In this document: piece after piece, positions 11,991 through 25,254 of the stretch
How positions within the stretch are numbered: position 1 is the first letter of the stretch
Layout of the letters: every line of letters begins with the position of its first letter
Assembly: GCF_050624435.1 (NCBI RefSeq)
Contig: NW_027457738.1
Coordinates: 560,501-624,500, forward strand
Reading direction: 5' to 3'
DNA length: 64,000 nt
Source of the DNA: Tenrec ecaudatus
Taxonomy: Eukaryota; Chordata; Mammalia; Afrosoricida; Tenrecidae
Position numbers and translations under genes: made by a program
The notes under the pieces: model-generated
Databases searched by the model: none
Seen by the model: the letters and a program-made list of their open reading frames with translations, nothing else
Told to the model about the DNA's origin: nothing

Positions 11991-14900
11991 CACTATTGTA
12001 TGTACATAGTCCAAGTGCCCGCTAGTTTCCCTTGATCATCCAAGTGCCCGCTAGTTAACCTACATAGTCCAAGTGCCTGATAGGGAACCTACATAGTCCA
12101 AGTGCCCGCAGAGAACCTACATAGTCCAAGTGTCCGATAGGGAAACTACATATTCCAAGTGCCCGTTAGGGAAACTAGATAGTCCAAGTACCCATAGGGT
12201 ACCTATATAGTCCATGTGCCCGCTAGGGAACCTACATAGTCAAAGTGCCCGCTAGGGAACCTGCATTGTGCAAAAGCCCGCTAGTTAACCTAGATAGTCC
12301 AAGTGCCCGCTAGTTAACTTACATAGTCCAAGGTCAGCTAGTTAACCTACATAGTCCAAGTGCCCGCTAGTTAACCTACATAATCCAAGGTCAGCTAGTT
12401 AACCTAGATAGTCCAAGTGCCCGCTAGTTAACCTATATAATCCAAGAACCCGCTAGTTAACCTAGATAGTCCAAGTTCCCGCTAGTTAACCTACATAGTC
12501 CAAGGGCCCGCTAGTTAACCTAGATATTCCAAGTGCCCGCTAGTTAACCTACATAGTCAAAGTGCCCTTAGGGAACCTATATAGTCCAAGTGCCCGCTAG
12601 GGGACCTGCATTGTACAAGTGCCCGCTAATCAACCTAGATAGTCCAAGTGCCCGCTAGTTAAACTAGATAATCCAAGTGCCCGCTAGTTAACCTTGATCA
12701 TCCAAGTGCCCGCTAGTTAACCTACATAGTCCAAGTGCCTGATAGGGAACCTACATAGTCCAAGTGCCCGCAGAGGAACCTACATAGTCCAAGTGCCCGA
12801 TAGGGAACCTACATATTCCAAGTGCCCGTTAGGGAACCTAGATAGTCCAAGTGCCCGCAGGGAACCTATATAGTCCAAGTGCCCGCTAGGGAAGCTACAT
12901 TGTCAAAGTGCCCGCTAGGGAACCTGCATTGTGCAAGTGCCCGCTAGTTAACCTAGATAGTCCAAGTGCCCGCTAGTTAACTTACATAGTCCAAGGTCAG
13001 CTAGTTAACCTAGATAGTCCAAGTGCCCGCTAGGGAACCTACATAGTCCAAGAACCCGCTAGTTAACCTAGATAGTCTAAGTGCCCGCTAGACAACCTAC
13101 ATTGTCCAAGGGCCCGCTAGTTAACCTAGATATTTCAAGGGCCCGCTAGTTAACCTAGATCGTCCAAGTGTCCGCTAGTTAACCTACATAGTCCAAGTTC
13201 TCGTTAGGTAACCTAGATAGTACACGTGCCCGCAAGGTAACCTACATAGTCCAAGTGCCCACTAGGTAACCTAGATAATCCAAGTTCCTGTTAGCTAACC
13301 TAGATAATCCAAGTGCCCGCTAGGTAACCTACATAGTCCAAGTGCCCTTTCGTTAACCTAGGTAGTCCAAGTGCCCGCTAGGTAACCTCCATAGTCAAAG
13401 GGTCCGCTAGGTAACCTATATAGTCCATGTGCCCGTTACCTAACCTAGATAGTCCAAGTGCCCGCTAGTTAACCTATATAATCCAAGAACCCGCTAGTTA
13501 ACCTAGATAGTCCAAGTTCCCGCTAGTTAACCAAATAGTCTAAGTGCCCGCTAGTTAACCTACATAGTCCAAGTGTCCACTAGGTAACCTACATAGTCCA
13601 AGTGCCCGCTAGGTAAATTACATAGTCCAAATGCCCGCTAGGCAACCTAGATAGTCCAAGTGTCCGTTCGTTAACCTAGATGGCCAAGTGCCCGCTAGGT
13701 AACCTAGACATTCCAAGTGTCTGCTAGGTAATCTACATAGTCCAAATGCCTGTTCGTTAACCTACATAGTCCAAGGGCCCACTAGTTAACCTAGATCCTC
13801 CAAGGGTCCTCTAGTTAACCTGCATAGTCCAAGTGCCGCTAGGAAACCTACATAGTGCAAGTGTCCCCTAGTTAACCTACATAGTCCAAGTGCCCGGTAG
13901 TTAACATAGATAGCCAAGTGTCCGCTAGGGAACGTACATAGTCCAAGTGCCCGCTAGGTAACCTAGATAGTGCATGTGCCCGGTATTAACCTACATAGTC
14001 CAAGTGCCCGCTAGGTAACCTAGATAGTCCAAGGTCCCCCTAGTTTACCTACATAGTCCAAGTGCCCGGTAGTTAACTTACATAGTCCAAGTGCCCACTC
14101 TGGAACTTACATAGTCCAAGTGCCTGCTAGGGAACCTACATAGTTCAAGTGTCCGTAGGGAACATACAAAGTCCAAGTGCCCGCTAGGGAATCTACATAT
14201 TCCAAGGGCCCGCTAGTTAACGTAGATAGTCCAAGTGCCCGCTAGTTAACTAGGATCATCAAAGTGCCATCTAGTTAACTTACATAGTCCAAAGGCCTAC
14301 TAGTTAACCTACATAGAGCAAGGGCCCGCTAGTTAACCTTGATAGTCCAAGTGCCCGCTAGTTAACGTACATAGTCCAAGTTCCCGCTAGGTAACCTAGA
14401 CAGTCCAAGTGACCATTAGGTTACTTACATAGTCCAAGTACCCGTTCGTTAACCTACATACTCCAAGTGCCCGCTAGGTAACGTAGATAGCCCAAGTGCC
14501 CGCTAGGGAACGTACATAGTCTAAGTGCCCGCTAGGTAACCTAGATAGTCCAAGTGCCCGCTAGTTAACCTACATAGTCCAAGTGCCTGCTAGGTTAACT
14601 ACATAGTCCAAGTGCCCACTAGGTAACCTAGACAGTCCAATTGCCCCCTAGTTAACGTAGACATTCCAAATACCCAATAGTTAACCTACATAGTCTAAGT
14701 ACTCTCTAGGGAACCTACATACTCCAAGTGCTCGCTAGGCAACCAACATAGTCCAAGTGCCCGTTAGTTAACCTAGATATTCAAAATGCCTGCTAGGTAA
14801 CCTAAATAGTCCAAGTGCCCGCTAGGGAACCTACATAGTCCAAGTGCCCGCTAGGTAAACTAGATAGTCCAAGTGCCCGTTAGCTAACCTAGATAGTCGA

Positions 14901-17900
14901 AGTGTCCGCTAGTTAACCTACATAGTCCAAGTGCCCGCTTGGTAACCTAGACAGTCCAAGTGACCGCTAGGTTACCTACATTGTCCAAGTGCACGTTCGT
15001 TAACCTAGATAGTCCAAGTGCCCGCTAGGGAAACTATATAATCCAAGTGCCCCCTAGTTAACCTAGATAGTCCAAGTGCCCGCTAGTAAACCTAGATAGT
15101 CCAAGGGCCCGCTAGAGAACCTACATAGTCCAAGTGCCCGTTAGTTAACCTAGATAGTCCAAGTGCCTGCTTGGTAACCTAGATAGTCCAACAGCCCGCT
15201 AGGTAACCTACATACTCCAAGAACCCGCTAGGTAACGTAGATAGTTCAAGTGCCAGCTGGGTAAGCTAGATATTCCAAGTGCCCGCTAGGTAACCTATAA
15301 AATCTAAGTGCCCGCTAGTTTATCTATGTAGTCCAAATGCCCGCTAGGGAATCTACATAGTCCAAGGGCCCGCTAGTTAACGTAGATAGTCCAAGTGCCG
15401 CTAGTTAATCTACATAGTCCAAGGGCCCGCTAGTTAACCTACATAGTCCAAGTACCCGCTAGTTAACCTAGATCGTCCAAGTGCCCGCTAGGTAACCTAC
15501 ATAGTCCAAGGGCCCGCTAGTTAACCTACATTGTCCAAGGGCTTGCTATGTAACCTACAAAGTCTACGTGCCCGCTAGGTTATCTATATAGTCCAAATGC
15601 CCGCTAGGGAACCTACATAGTCCAAGTGCCCGCTAGTTAACCTAGATCGTCCAAGTGCCCGCTAGTTAACCAACATAGTCAATGGGCCAACTAGTTAACC
15701 TAGATCGTACAAGTGTCTGCTAGTTAACCTACATAGTCCAAGTGCCAGTTAGCTAACACAGATAGTCAAAGGGCCCGCTAGTTAACATTGATCATCCAAG
15801 TGCCCGCTAGTTAACCTAGATAGTCCAAGTGCACGCTAGTTAACCTAGATAGTCCAAGTGCCCTCTAGTTAACCTAGATCGTCCAAGTGCCCGCTAGTTA
15901 ACCTACATTGTCGAAGGGCCTGCTAGTTAACCTACGTAGTCCAAGGTCCGCTAGTTAACCTAGATACTCCAAGTGCTCGCTAGTTAACCTAGATAGTCCA
16001 AATGCCCGCAGGTTAACCTAGATAGTCCAAGTGCCCGCTAGTTAACCTACATTGTCCAAGAACCCACTAGTTAACCTAGATATTCCAAGTGCCCGCTAGT
16101 TAACCTAGATCGTCCAACTGTCCGCTAGTTAACCTACATAGTCCAAGTTCCCGTTAGGTGACCTAGATAGTACAAGTGCCCGAAAGGTAACCTACATAGT
16201 CCAAGTGCCCACTAGGTAACCTACATAGTCCAAGTGCCCACTAGATAAACTAAATAATCCAAATGCCCGCTAGGGAAACTACATAGTCCAAGGGCCCGCT
16301 AGTTAATCTAGATAGTCCAAGTGCCCGCTAGTTAACCTACATAGTCCAAGGGCCATCTAGTTAACCTAGATAGTCCAAGTGCCCGCTAGGGGACGTACAT
16401 AGCCCAAGTGCCTGCAGAGGAACCTACATAGTCCAAGTGTCCGATAGGGAACCTACATATTCCAAGTGCCCGTTAGGGAAGCTAGATAGTCCAAGTGCCC
16501 GTAGGGATCCTATATAGTCCAAGTGCCCGCTAGGGAAGCTACATAGTCAAAGTGCCCGCTAGGGAACCTGCATTGTGCAGGTGCCCGCTAGTTAACCTAG
16601 ATAGTCCAAGTGCCCACTAATTAACCTACATAGTCCAAGGGCCCTCTAGTTAACCTGGATAGTCCAAGTTCCCACTATTGTATGTACATAGATCAAGTGC
16701 CCGCTAGGTAACCTAGATTGTCCAAGTGTCCGCTAGTTAACCTACATAGTCCAAGTGCCCGCTAGTTAATTTACATAGTCCAAGGTCAGCTAGTTAACCT
16801 AGATATTCCAAGTGCCCGCTAGTTAACCTACATAGTCCAAGGCCAGCTAGTTAACCTAGATAGTCCAAGTGCCCGCTAGTTAACCTAGATATTCCAAGTG
16901 CCCGCTAGTTAACCTACATAGTCAAAGTGCCCTTAGGGAACCTATATAGTCCAAGTGCCAGCTAGGTAACCTGCATTGTACAAGTGCCCTCTAATCAACC
17001 TAGATACTCCAAGTGTCCACTAGTTAACCTAGATAATCCAAGTGCCTGCTAGTTAACCTTGATCAACAAGTGCCCGCTAGTTAACCTACATAGTCCAAGT
17101 GCCTGATAGGGAACCTACATAGTCCAAGTGCCCGCAGAGGAACCTATATAGTCCAAGTGCCCGATAGGGAACCTACATATTCCAAGTGCCCGTTAGGGAA
17201 CCTAGATAGTCCAAGTGCCGTAGTGAACCTATATAGTCCAAGTGCCCGCTAGGGAACCTACATAGTCAAAGTGCCCGCTAGGGAACCTGCATTGTGCAAG
17301 TACCCGCTAGTTAACCTAGATAGTCCAAGTGCCCGCTAGTTAACTTACATAGTCCAGGGTCAGCTAGTTAACCTAGATAGTCCAAGAGCCCGCTAGTTAA
17401 CCTACATAGTCCAAGAACCCACTAGTTAACCTAGATAGTCCAAGTGCCCGCTAGTCAACCTACATAGTCCAAGGGCCCGCTAGTTAACCTAGATATTCCA
17501 AGTGCCCGCTAGGGAACCTACATAGTCAAAGTGCCCATAGGGAACCTGCATTGTGCAAGTACCCGCTAGTTAACCTAGATAGTCCAAGTGCCCGCTAGTT
17601 AACATACATAGTCCAAGGGCCCTCTAGTTAACCTGGATAGTCCAAGTTCCCACTATTGTATGTACATAGATCAAGTGCCCGCTAGGTAACCTAGATTGTC
17701 CAAGTGTCCGCTAGTTAACCTACATAGTCCAAGTGCCCGCTAAGTAACCTAGATAGTCCAAGGTCCTGCTAGTTAACCTACATAGTCCAATGCCCGATAG
17801 GGAACCTACATAGTCCAAGTGCCCGCTGAGGAACCTACATAGTCCAAGTACCCGATAGGGAACCTACATATTCCAAGTGCCCGTTAGGGAACCTAGATAG

Positions 17901-18083
17901 TCCAAGTGCCCGTAGGGAACCTATATAGTCCAAGTGCCCGCTAGGGAACCTACATAGTCAAAGTGCCCGCTAGGGAACCTGCATTGTACAAGTGCCCGCT
18001 AGTTAACCTAGATAGTCCAAGTGCCCGCTAGTTAACCTACATAGTCCAAGGGCCCTCTAGTTAACCTAGATAATCCACGTGCC
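11991..18083. repeat. HOR A copy 3 (A3), 6093 bp
   Basis: Collinear with A1 and A2 from 11991 to 16673, and then extended. Marker units fall at 11991, 16673, 17651 and 18084. The first interval is 4682 bp, which equals A2's 4856 bp minus the private 231-bp duplication plus a 57-bp two-unit segment at about 15381-15437. The 978 bp between 16673 and 17651 is absent from A1 and A2. It carries TTAATTTACATAG, AAGGCCAGC and CAGGGTCAGC variants. The copy ends with the standard 433-bp module. Confidence 0.9.
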
Positions 18084-21000
18084 CACTATTGTATGTACAT
18101 AGTCCAAGTGCCCGCTAGTTTCCCTTGATCATCCAAGTGCCCGCTAGTTAACCTACATAGTCCAAGTGCCTGATAGGGAACCTACATAGTCCAAGTGCCC
18201 GCAGAGAACCTACATAGTCCAAGTGTCCGATAGGGAAACTACATATTCCAAGTGCCCGTTAGGGAAACTAGATAGTCCAAGTACCCATAGGGTACCTATA
18301 TAGTCCATGTGCCCGCTAGGGAACCTACATAGTCAAAGTGCCCGCTAGGGAACCTGCATTGTGCAAAAGCCCGCTAGTTAACCTAGATAGTCCAAGTGCC
18401 CGCTAGTTAACTTACATAGTCCAAGGTCAGCTAGTTAACCTACATAGTCCAAGTGCCCGCTAGTTAACCTACATAATCCAAGGTCAGCTAGTTAACCTAG
18501 ATAGTCCAAGTGCCCGCTAGTTAACCTATATAATCCAAGAACCCGCTAGTTAACCTAGATAGTCCAAGTTCCCGCTAGTTAACCTACATAGTCCAAGGGC
18601 CCGCTAGTTAACCTAGATATTCCAAGTGCCCGCTAGTTAACCTACATAGTCAAAGTGCCCTTAGGGAACCTATATAGTCCAAGTGCCCGCTAGGGGACCT
18701 GCATTGTACAAGTGCCCGCTAATCAACCTAGATAGTCCAAGTGCCCGCTAGTTAAACTAGATAATCCAAGTGCCCGCTAGTTAACCTTGATCATCCAAGT
18801 GCCCGCTAGTTAACCTACATAGTCCAAGTGCCTGATAGGGAACCTACATAGTCCAAGTGCCCGCAGAGGAACCTACATAGTCCAAGTGCCCGATAGGGAA
18901 CCTACATATTCCAAGTGCCCGTTAGGGAACCTAGATAGTCCAAGTGCCCGCAGGGAACCTATATAGTCCAAGTGCCCGCTAGGGAAGCTACATTGTCAAA
19001 GTGCCCGCTAGGGAACCTGCATTGTGCAAGTGCCCGCTAGTTAACCTAGATAGTCCAAGTGCCCGCTAGTTAACTTACATAGTCCAAGGTCAGCTAGTTA
19101 ACCTAGATAGTCCAAGTGCCCGCTAGGGAACCTACATAGTCCAAGAACCCGCTAGTTAACCTAGATAGTCTAAGTGCCCGCTAGACAACCTACATTGTCC
19201 AAGGGCCCGCTAGTTAACCTAGATATTTCAAGGGCCCGCTAGTTAACCTAGATCGTCCAAGTGTCCGCTAGTTAACCTACATAGTCCAAGTTCTCGTTAG
19301 GTAACCTAGATAGTACAAGTGCCCGCAAGGTAACCTACATAGTCCAAGTGCCCACTAGGTAACCTAGATAATCCAAGTTCCTGTTAGCTAACCTAGATAA
19401 TCCAAGTGCCCGCTAGGTAACCTACATAGTCCAAGTGCCCTTTCGTTAACCTAGGTAGTCCAAGTGCCCGCTAGGTAACCTCCATAGTCAAAGGGTCCGC
19501 TAGGTAACCTATATAGTCCATGTGCCCGTTACCTAACCTAGATAGTCCAAGTGCCCGCTAGTTAACCTATATAATCCAAGAACCCGCTAGTTAACCTAGA
19601 TAGTCCAAGTTCCCGCTAGTTAACCAAATAGTCTAAGTGCCCGCTAGTTAACCTACATAGTCCAAGTGTCCACTAGGTAACCTACATAGTCCAAGTGCCC
19701 GCTAGGTAAATTACATAGTCCAAATGCCCGCTAGGCAACCTAGATAGTCCAAGTGTCCGTTCGTTAACCTAGATGGCCAAGTGCCCGCTAGGTAACCTAG
19801 ACATTCCAAGTGTCTGCTAGGTAATCTACATAGTCCAAATGCCTGTTCGTTAACCTACATAGTCCAAGGGCCCACTAGTTAACCTAGATCCTCCAAGGGT
19901 CCTCTAGTTAACCTGCATAGTCCAAGTGCCGCTAGGAAACCTACATAGTGCAAGTGTCCCCTAGTTAACCTACATAGTCCAAGTGCCCGGTAGTTAACAT
20001 AGATAGCCAAGTGTCCGCTAGGGAACGTACATAGTCCAAGTGCCCGCTAGGTAACCTAGATAGTGCATGTGCCCGGTATTAACCTACATAGTCCAAGTGC
20101 CCGCTAGGTAACCTAGATAGTCCAAGGTCCCCCTAGTTTACCTACATAGTCCAAGTGCCCGGTAGTTAACTTACATAGTCCAAGTGCCCACTCTGGAACT
20201 TACATAGTCCAAGTGCCTGCTAGGGAACCTACATAGTTCAAGTGTCCGTAGGGAACATACAAAGTCCAAGTGCCCGCTAGGGAATCTACATATTCCAAGG
20301 GCCCGCTAGTTAACGTAGATAGTCCAAGTGCCCGCTAGTTAACTAGGGTCATCAAAGTGCCATCTAGTTAACTTACATAGTCCAAAGGCCTACTAGTTAA
20401 CCTACATAGAGCAAGGGCCCGCTAGTTAACCTTGATAGTCCAAGTGCCCGCTAGTTAACGTACATAGTCCAAGTTCCCGCTAGGTAACCTAGACAGTCCA
20501 AGTGACCATTAGGTTACTTACATAGTCCAAGTACCCGTTCGTTAACCTACATACTCCAAGTGCCCGCTAGGTAACGTAGATAGCCCAAGTGCCCGCTAGG
20601 GAACGTACATAGTCTAAGTGCCCGCTAGGTAACCTAGATAGTCCAAGTGCCCGCTAGTTAACCTACATAGTCCAAGTGCCTGCTAGGTTAACTACATAGT
20701 CCAAGTGCCCACTAGGTAACCTAGACAGTCCAATTGCCCCATAGTTAACGTAGACAGTCCAAATACCCAATAGTGAACCTACATAGTCTAAGTGCTCGCT
20801 AGGGAACCTACATACTCCAAGTGCTCGCTAGGCAACCAACATAGTCCAAGTGCCCGTTAGTTAACCTAGATATTCAAAATGCCTGCTAGGTAACCTAAAT
20901 AGTCCAAGTGCCCGCTAGGGAACCTACATAGTCCAAGTGCCCGCTAGGTAAACTAGATAGTCCAAGTGCCCGTTAGCTAACCTAGATAGTCGAAGTGTCC

Positions 21001-23640
21001 GCTAGTTAACCTACATAGTCCAAGTGCCCGCTTGGTAACCTAGACAGTCCAAGTGACCGCTAGGTTACCTACATTGTCCAAGTGCACGTTCGTTAACCTA
21101 GATAGTCCAAGTGCCCGCTAGGGAAACTATATAATCCAAGTGCCCCCTAGTTAACCTAGATAGTCCAAGTGCCCGCTAGTAAACCTAGATAGTCCAAGGG
21201 CCCGCTAGAGAACCTACATAGTCCAAGTGCCCGTTAGTTAACCTAGATAGTCCAAGTGCCTGCTTGGTAACCTAGATAGTCCAACAGCCCGCTAGGTAAC
21301 CTACATACTCCAAGAACCCGCTAGGTAACGTAGATAGTTCAAGTGCCAGCTGGGTAAGCTAGATATTCCAAGTGCCCGCTAGGTAACCTATAAAATCTAA
21401 GTGCCCGCTAGTTTAACTATGTAGTCCAAATGCCCGCTAGGGAATCTATATAGTCCAAGGGCCCGCTAGTTAACGTAGATAGTCCAAGTGCCGCTAGTTA
21501 ATCTACATAGTCCAAGGGCCCGCTAGTTAACCTACATAGTCCAAGTACCCGCTAGTTAACCTAGATCGTCCAAGTGCCCGCTAGGTAACCTACATAGTCC
21601 AAGGGCCCGCTAGTTAACCTACATTGTCCAAGGGCTTGCTATGTAACCTACAAAGTCTACGTGCCCGCTAGGTTATCTATATAGTCCAAATGCCCGCTAG
21701 GGAACCTACATAGTCCAAGTGCCCGCTAGTTAACCTAGATCGTCCAAGTGCCCACTAGTTAACCAACATAGTCAATGGGCCAACTAGTTAACCTAGATCT
21801 TACAAGTGTCTGCTAGTTAACCTACATAGTCCAAGTGCCAGTTAGCTAACACAGATAGTCAAAGGGCCCGCTAGTTAACATTGATCATCCAAGTGCCCGC
21901 TAGTTAACCTAGATAGTCCAAGTGCACGCTAGTTAACCTAGATAGTCCAAGTGCCCTCTAGTTAACCTAGATCGTCCAAGTGCCCGCTAGTTAACCTACA
22001 TTGTCGAAGGGCCTGCTAGTTAACCTACGTAGTCCAAGGTCCGCTAGTTAACCTAGATACTCCAAGTGCTCGCTAGTTAACCTAGATAGTCCAAATGCCC
22101 GCAGGTTAACCTAGATAGTCCAAGTGCCCTCTAGTTAACCTACATTGTCCAAGAACCCACTAGTTAACCTAGATATTCCAAGTGCCCGCTAGTTAACCTA
22201 GATCGTCCAACTGTCCGCTAGTTAACCTACATAGTCCAAGTTCCCGTTAGGTGACCTAGATAGTACAAGTGCCCGCAAGGTAACCTACATAGTCCAAGTG
22301 CCCACTAGGTAACCTACATAGTCCAAGTGCCCACTAGATAAACTAAATAATCCAAATGCCCGCTAGGGAAACTACATAGTCCAAGGGCCCGCTAGTTAAT
22401 CTAGATAGTCCAAGTGCCCGCTAGTTAACCTACATAGTCCAAGGGCCATCTAGTTAACCTAGATAGTCCAAGTGCCCGCTAGGGGACGTACATAGCCCAA
22501 GTGCCTGCAGAGGAACCTACATAGTCCAAGTGTCCGATAGGGAACCTACATATTCCAAGTGCCCGTTAGGGAAGCTAGATAGTCCAAGTGCCCGTAGGGA
22601 TCCTATATAGTCCAAGTGCCCGCTAGGGAAGCTACATAGTCAAAGTGCCCGCTAGGGAACCTGCATTGTGCAGGTGCCCGCTAGTTAACCTAGATAGTCC
22701 AAGTGCCCGCTAGTTAACCTACATAGTCCAAGGGCCCTCTAGTTAACCTGGATAGTCCAAGTTCCCACTATTGTATGTACATAGATCAAGTGCCCGCTAG
22801 GTAACCTAGATTGTCCAAGTGTCCGCTAGTTAACCTACATAGTCCAAGTGCCCGCTAGTTAATTTACATAGTCCAAGGTCAGCTAGTTAACCTAGACATT
22901 CCAAGTGCCCGCTAGTTAACCTACATAGTCCAAGGCCAGCTAGTTAACCTAGATAGTCCAAGTGCCCGCTAGTTAACCTAGATATTCCAAGTGCCCGCTA
23001 GTTAACCTACATAGTCAAAGTGCCCTTAGGGAACCTATATAGTCCAAGTGCCAGCTAGGTAACCTGCATTGTACAAGTGCCCTCTTATCAACCTAGATAC
23101 TCCAAGTGTCCACTAGTTAACCTAGATAATCCAAGTGCCTGCTAGTTAACCTTGATCATCCAAGTGCCCGCTAGTTAACCTACATAGTCCAAGTGCCTGA
23201 TAGGGAACCTACATAGTCCAAGTGCCCGCAGAGGAACCTATATAGTCCAAGTGCCCGATAGGGAACCTACATATTCCAAGTGCCCGTTAGGGAACCTAGA
23301 TAGTCCAAGTGCCGTAGTGAACCTATATAGTCCAAGTGCCCGCTAGGGAACCTACATAGTCAAAGTGCCCGCTAGGGAACCTGCATTGTGCAAGTACCCG
23401 CTAGTTAACCTAGATAGTCCAAGTGCCCGCTAGTTAACTTACATAGTCCAGGGTCAGCTAGTTAACCTAGATAGTCCAAGAGCCCGCTAGTTAACCTACA
23501 TAGTCCAAGAACCCACTAGTTAACCTAGATAGTCCAAGTGCCCGCTAGTCAACCTACATAGTCCAAGGGCCCGCTAGTTAACCTAGATATTCCAAGTGCC
23601 CGCTAGGGAACCTACATAGTCAAAGTGCCCATAGGGAACC
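18084..23640. repeat. HOR A copy 4 (A4), incomplete at its right end
   Basis: It begins with the marker at 18084. The next marker, at 22766, is 4682 bp on, exactly the spacing in A3, so A3 and A4 are sister copies. The collinearity continues through the first part of the 978-bp block. It breaks at about 23640, after CATAGGGAACCTGC: A3 goes on to the 433-bp module, while A4 runs into a series of 259-bp local repeats belonging to HOR B. A4 and B1 therefore share 22714-23640. Confidence 0.85.
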
Positions 23641-24130
23641 TGCATTGTGCAAGTGCCCGCTAGTTAACCTAGATAGTCCAAGTGCCCGCTAGTTAACTTA
23701 CATAGACCAAGGTCAGCTAGTTAACCTAGATAGTCCAAGTGCCCGCTAGTTAACCTACATAGTCCAAGAACCCACTAGTTAACCTAGATAGTCCAAGTGC
23801 CCGCTAGTCAACCTACATAGTCCAAGGGCCCGCTAGTTAACCTAGATATTCCAAGTGCCCGCTAGGGAACCTACATAGTCAAAGTGCACATAGGGAACCT
23901 GCATTGTGCAAGTGCCCGCTAGTTAACCTACATAGTCCAAGTGCCCGCTAGTTAACTTACATAGTCCAAGGTCAGCTAGTTAACCTAGATAGTCCAAGTG
24001 CCCGCTAGTTAACTTACATAGTCCAAGAACCCACTAGTTAACCTAGATAGTCCAAGTGCCCGCTAGTCAACCTACATAGTCCAAGTGCCCGCTAGTCAAC
24101 CTACATAGTCCAAGGGCCCGCTAGTTAACC
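23373..24130. repeat. 259-bp local repeats in B1
   Basis: A nine-unit block recurs with near-identical order. Its variants run TCAGCTAG, AAGAACCCACTAG, CTAGTCAACC, a TATTCC unit, then CATAGGGAACCTGC. The end marker ATAGGGAACC falls at 23631 and 23890, 259 bp apart, and a third, shortened copy follows to about 24130. The same set lies in B2 at 32495 and 32754, shifted by exactly 8864 bp, so the local repeats existed before B was duplicated. Outer limits are approximate. Confidence 0.75.
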
Positions 24131-24620
24131 TAGATAGTCCAAGTGCCCGCTAGTTAACCTACATAGTCCAAGGGCCCTCTAGTAAACGTGGATATTCCAC
24201 GTGCCCACTATTGTATGTACATAGTTCAAGTGCCCGCTAGGTAACCTAGATTGTCCAAGTGTCCGCTAGTTAACCTACATAGCCCAAGTGCCCACTAAGT
24301 AACCTAGATAGTCCAAATCCTGCTAGTTAACCTATATAATATAATGCCTGATAGGGAACCTACATAGTCCAAGTGCCCGCTGAGGAACCTACATAGTCCA
24401 AGTACCCGATAGGGAACCTACATATTCCAAGTGCCCGTTAGGGAACCTAGATAGTTCAAGTGCCCGTAGGGAACCAATATACTCCAATTGCCCGCTAGGG
24501 AACCTACATAGTCAAAGAGCCTGCTAGGGAATCTGCATTGTACAAGTGCCCGCTAATTAACCTAGATAGTCCAAGTGCCCGCTAGTTAACCTAGATAGTC
24601 CAAGTGCCCGCTAGTTAACC

Positions 24621-25254
24621 TTGATCATCCAAGTGCCCGCTAGTTAACCTACATAGTCCAAGTGCCTGATATGGAACCTACATAGTCCAAGTGCCCGCAC
24701 AGGACCTACATAGTCCAAGTGTCCGATAGGGAACCTACATATTCCAAGTGCCCGTTAGGGAACCTAGATAGTCCAAGTACCCATAGGGTACCTATATAGT
24801 CCATGTGCCCGCTAGGGAACCTACATAGTCAAAGTGCCCGCTAGGGAACCAGCATTGTGCAAATGCCCGCTAGTTAACCTAGATAGTCCAAGTGCCCGCT
24901 AGTTAACCTAGATAGTCCAAGTGCCCGCTAGTTAACCTTGATCATCCAAGTGCCCGCTAGTTAACCTACATAGTCCAAGTGCCTGATAGGGAACCTACAT
25001 AGTCCAAGTGCCCGCACAGGACCTACATAGTCCAAGTGTCCGATAGGGAACCTACATATTCCAAGTGCCCGTTAGGGAACCTAGATAGTCCAAGTACCCA
25101 TAGGGTACCTATATAGTCCATGTGCCCGCTAGGGAACCTACATAGTCAAAGTGCCCGCTAGGGAACCAGCATTGTGCAAATGCCCGCTAGTTAACCTAGA
25201 TAGTCCAAGTGCCCGCTAGTAAACTTACATAGTACAAGGTCAGTTAGTTAACCT
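24621..25254. repeat. 317-bp tandem duplication private to B1
   Basis: The TTGATCATCC unit at 24621 and the units after it (TGATAGGGAAC, GCACAGGACC, TACCCATAGGGTACC, AACCAGCATTG) begin again at 24938. The spacing is 317 bp, or eleven units less two bases. B2 has a single copy at the matching place (33485). A few bases differ between the two halves, such as GATATGG in the first against GATAGGG in the second. B2 is correspondingly shorter. Confidence 0.87.
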
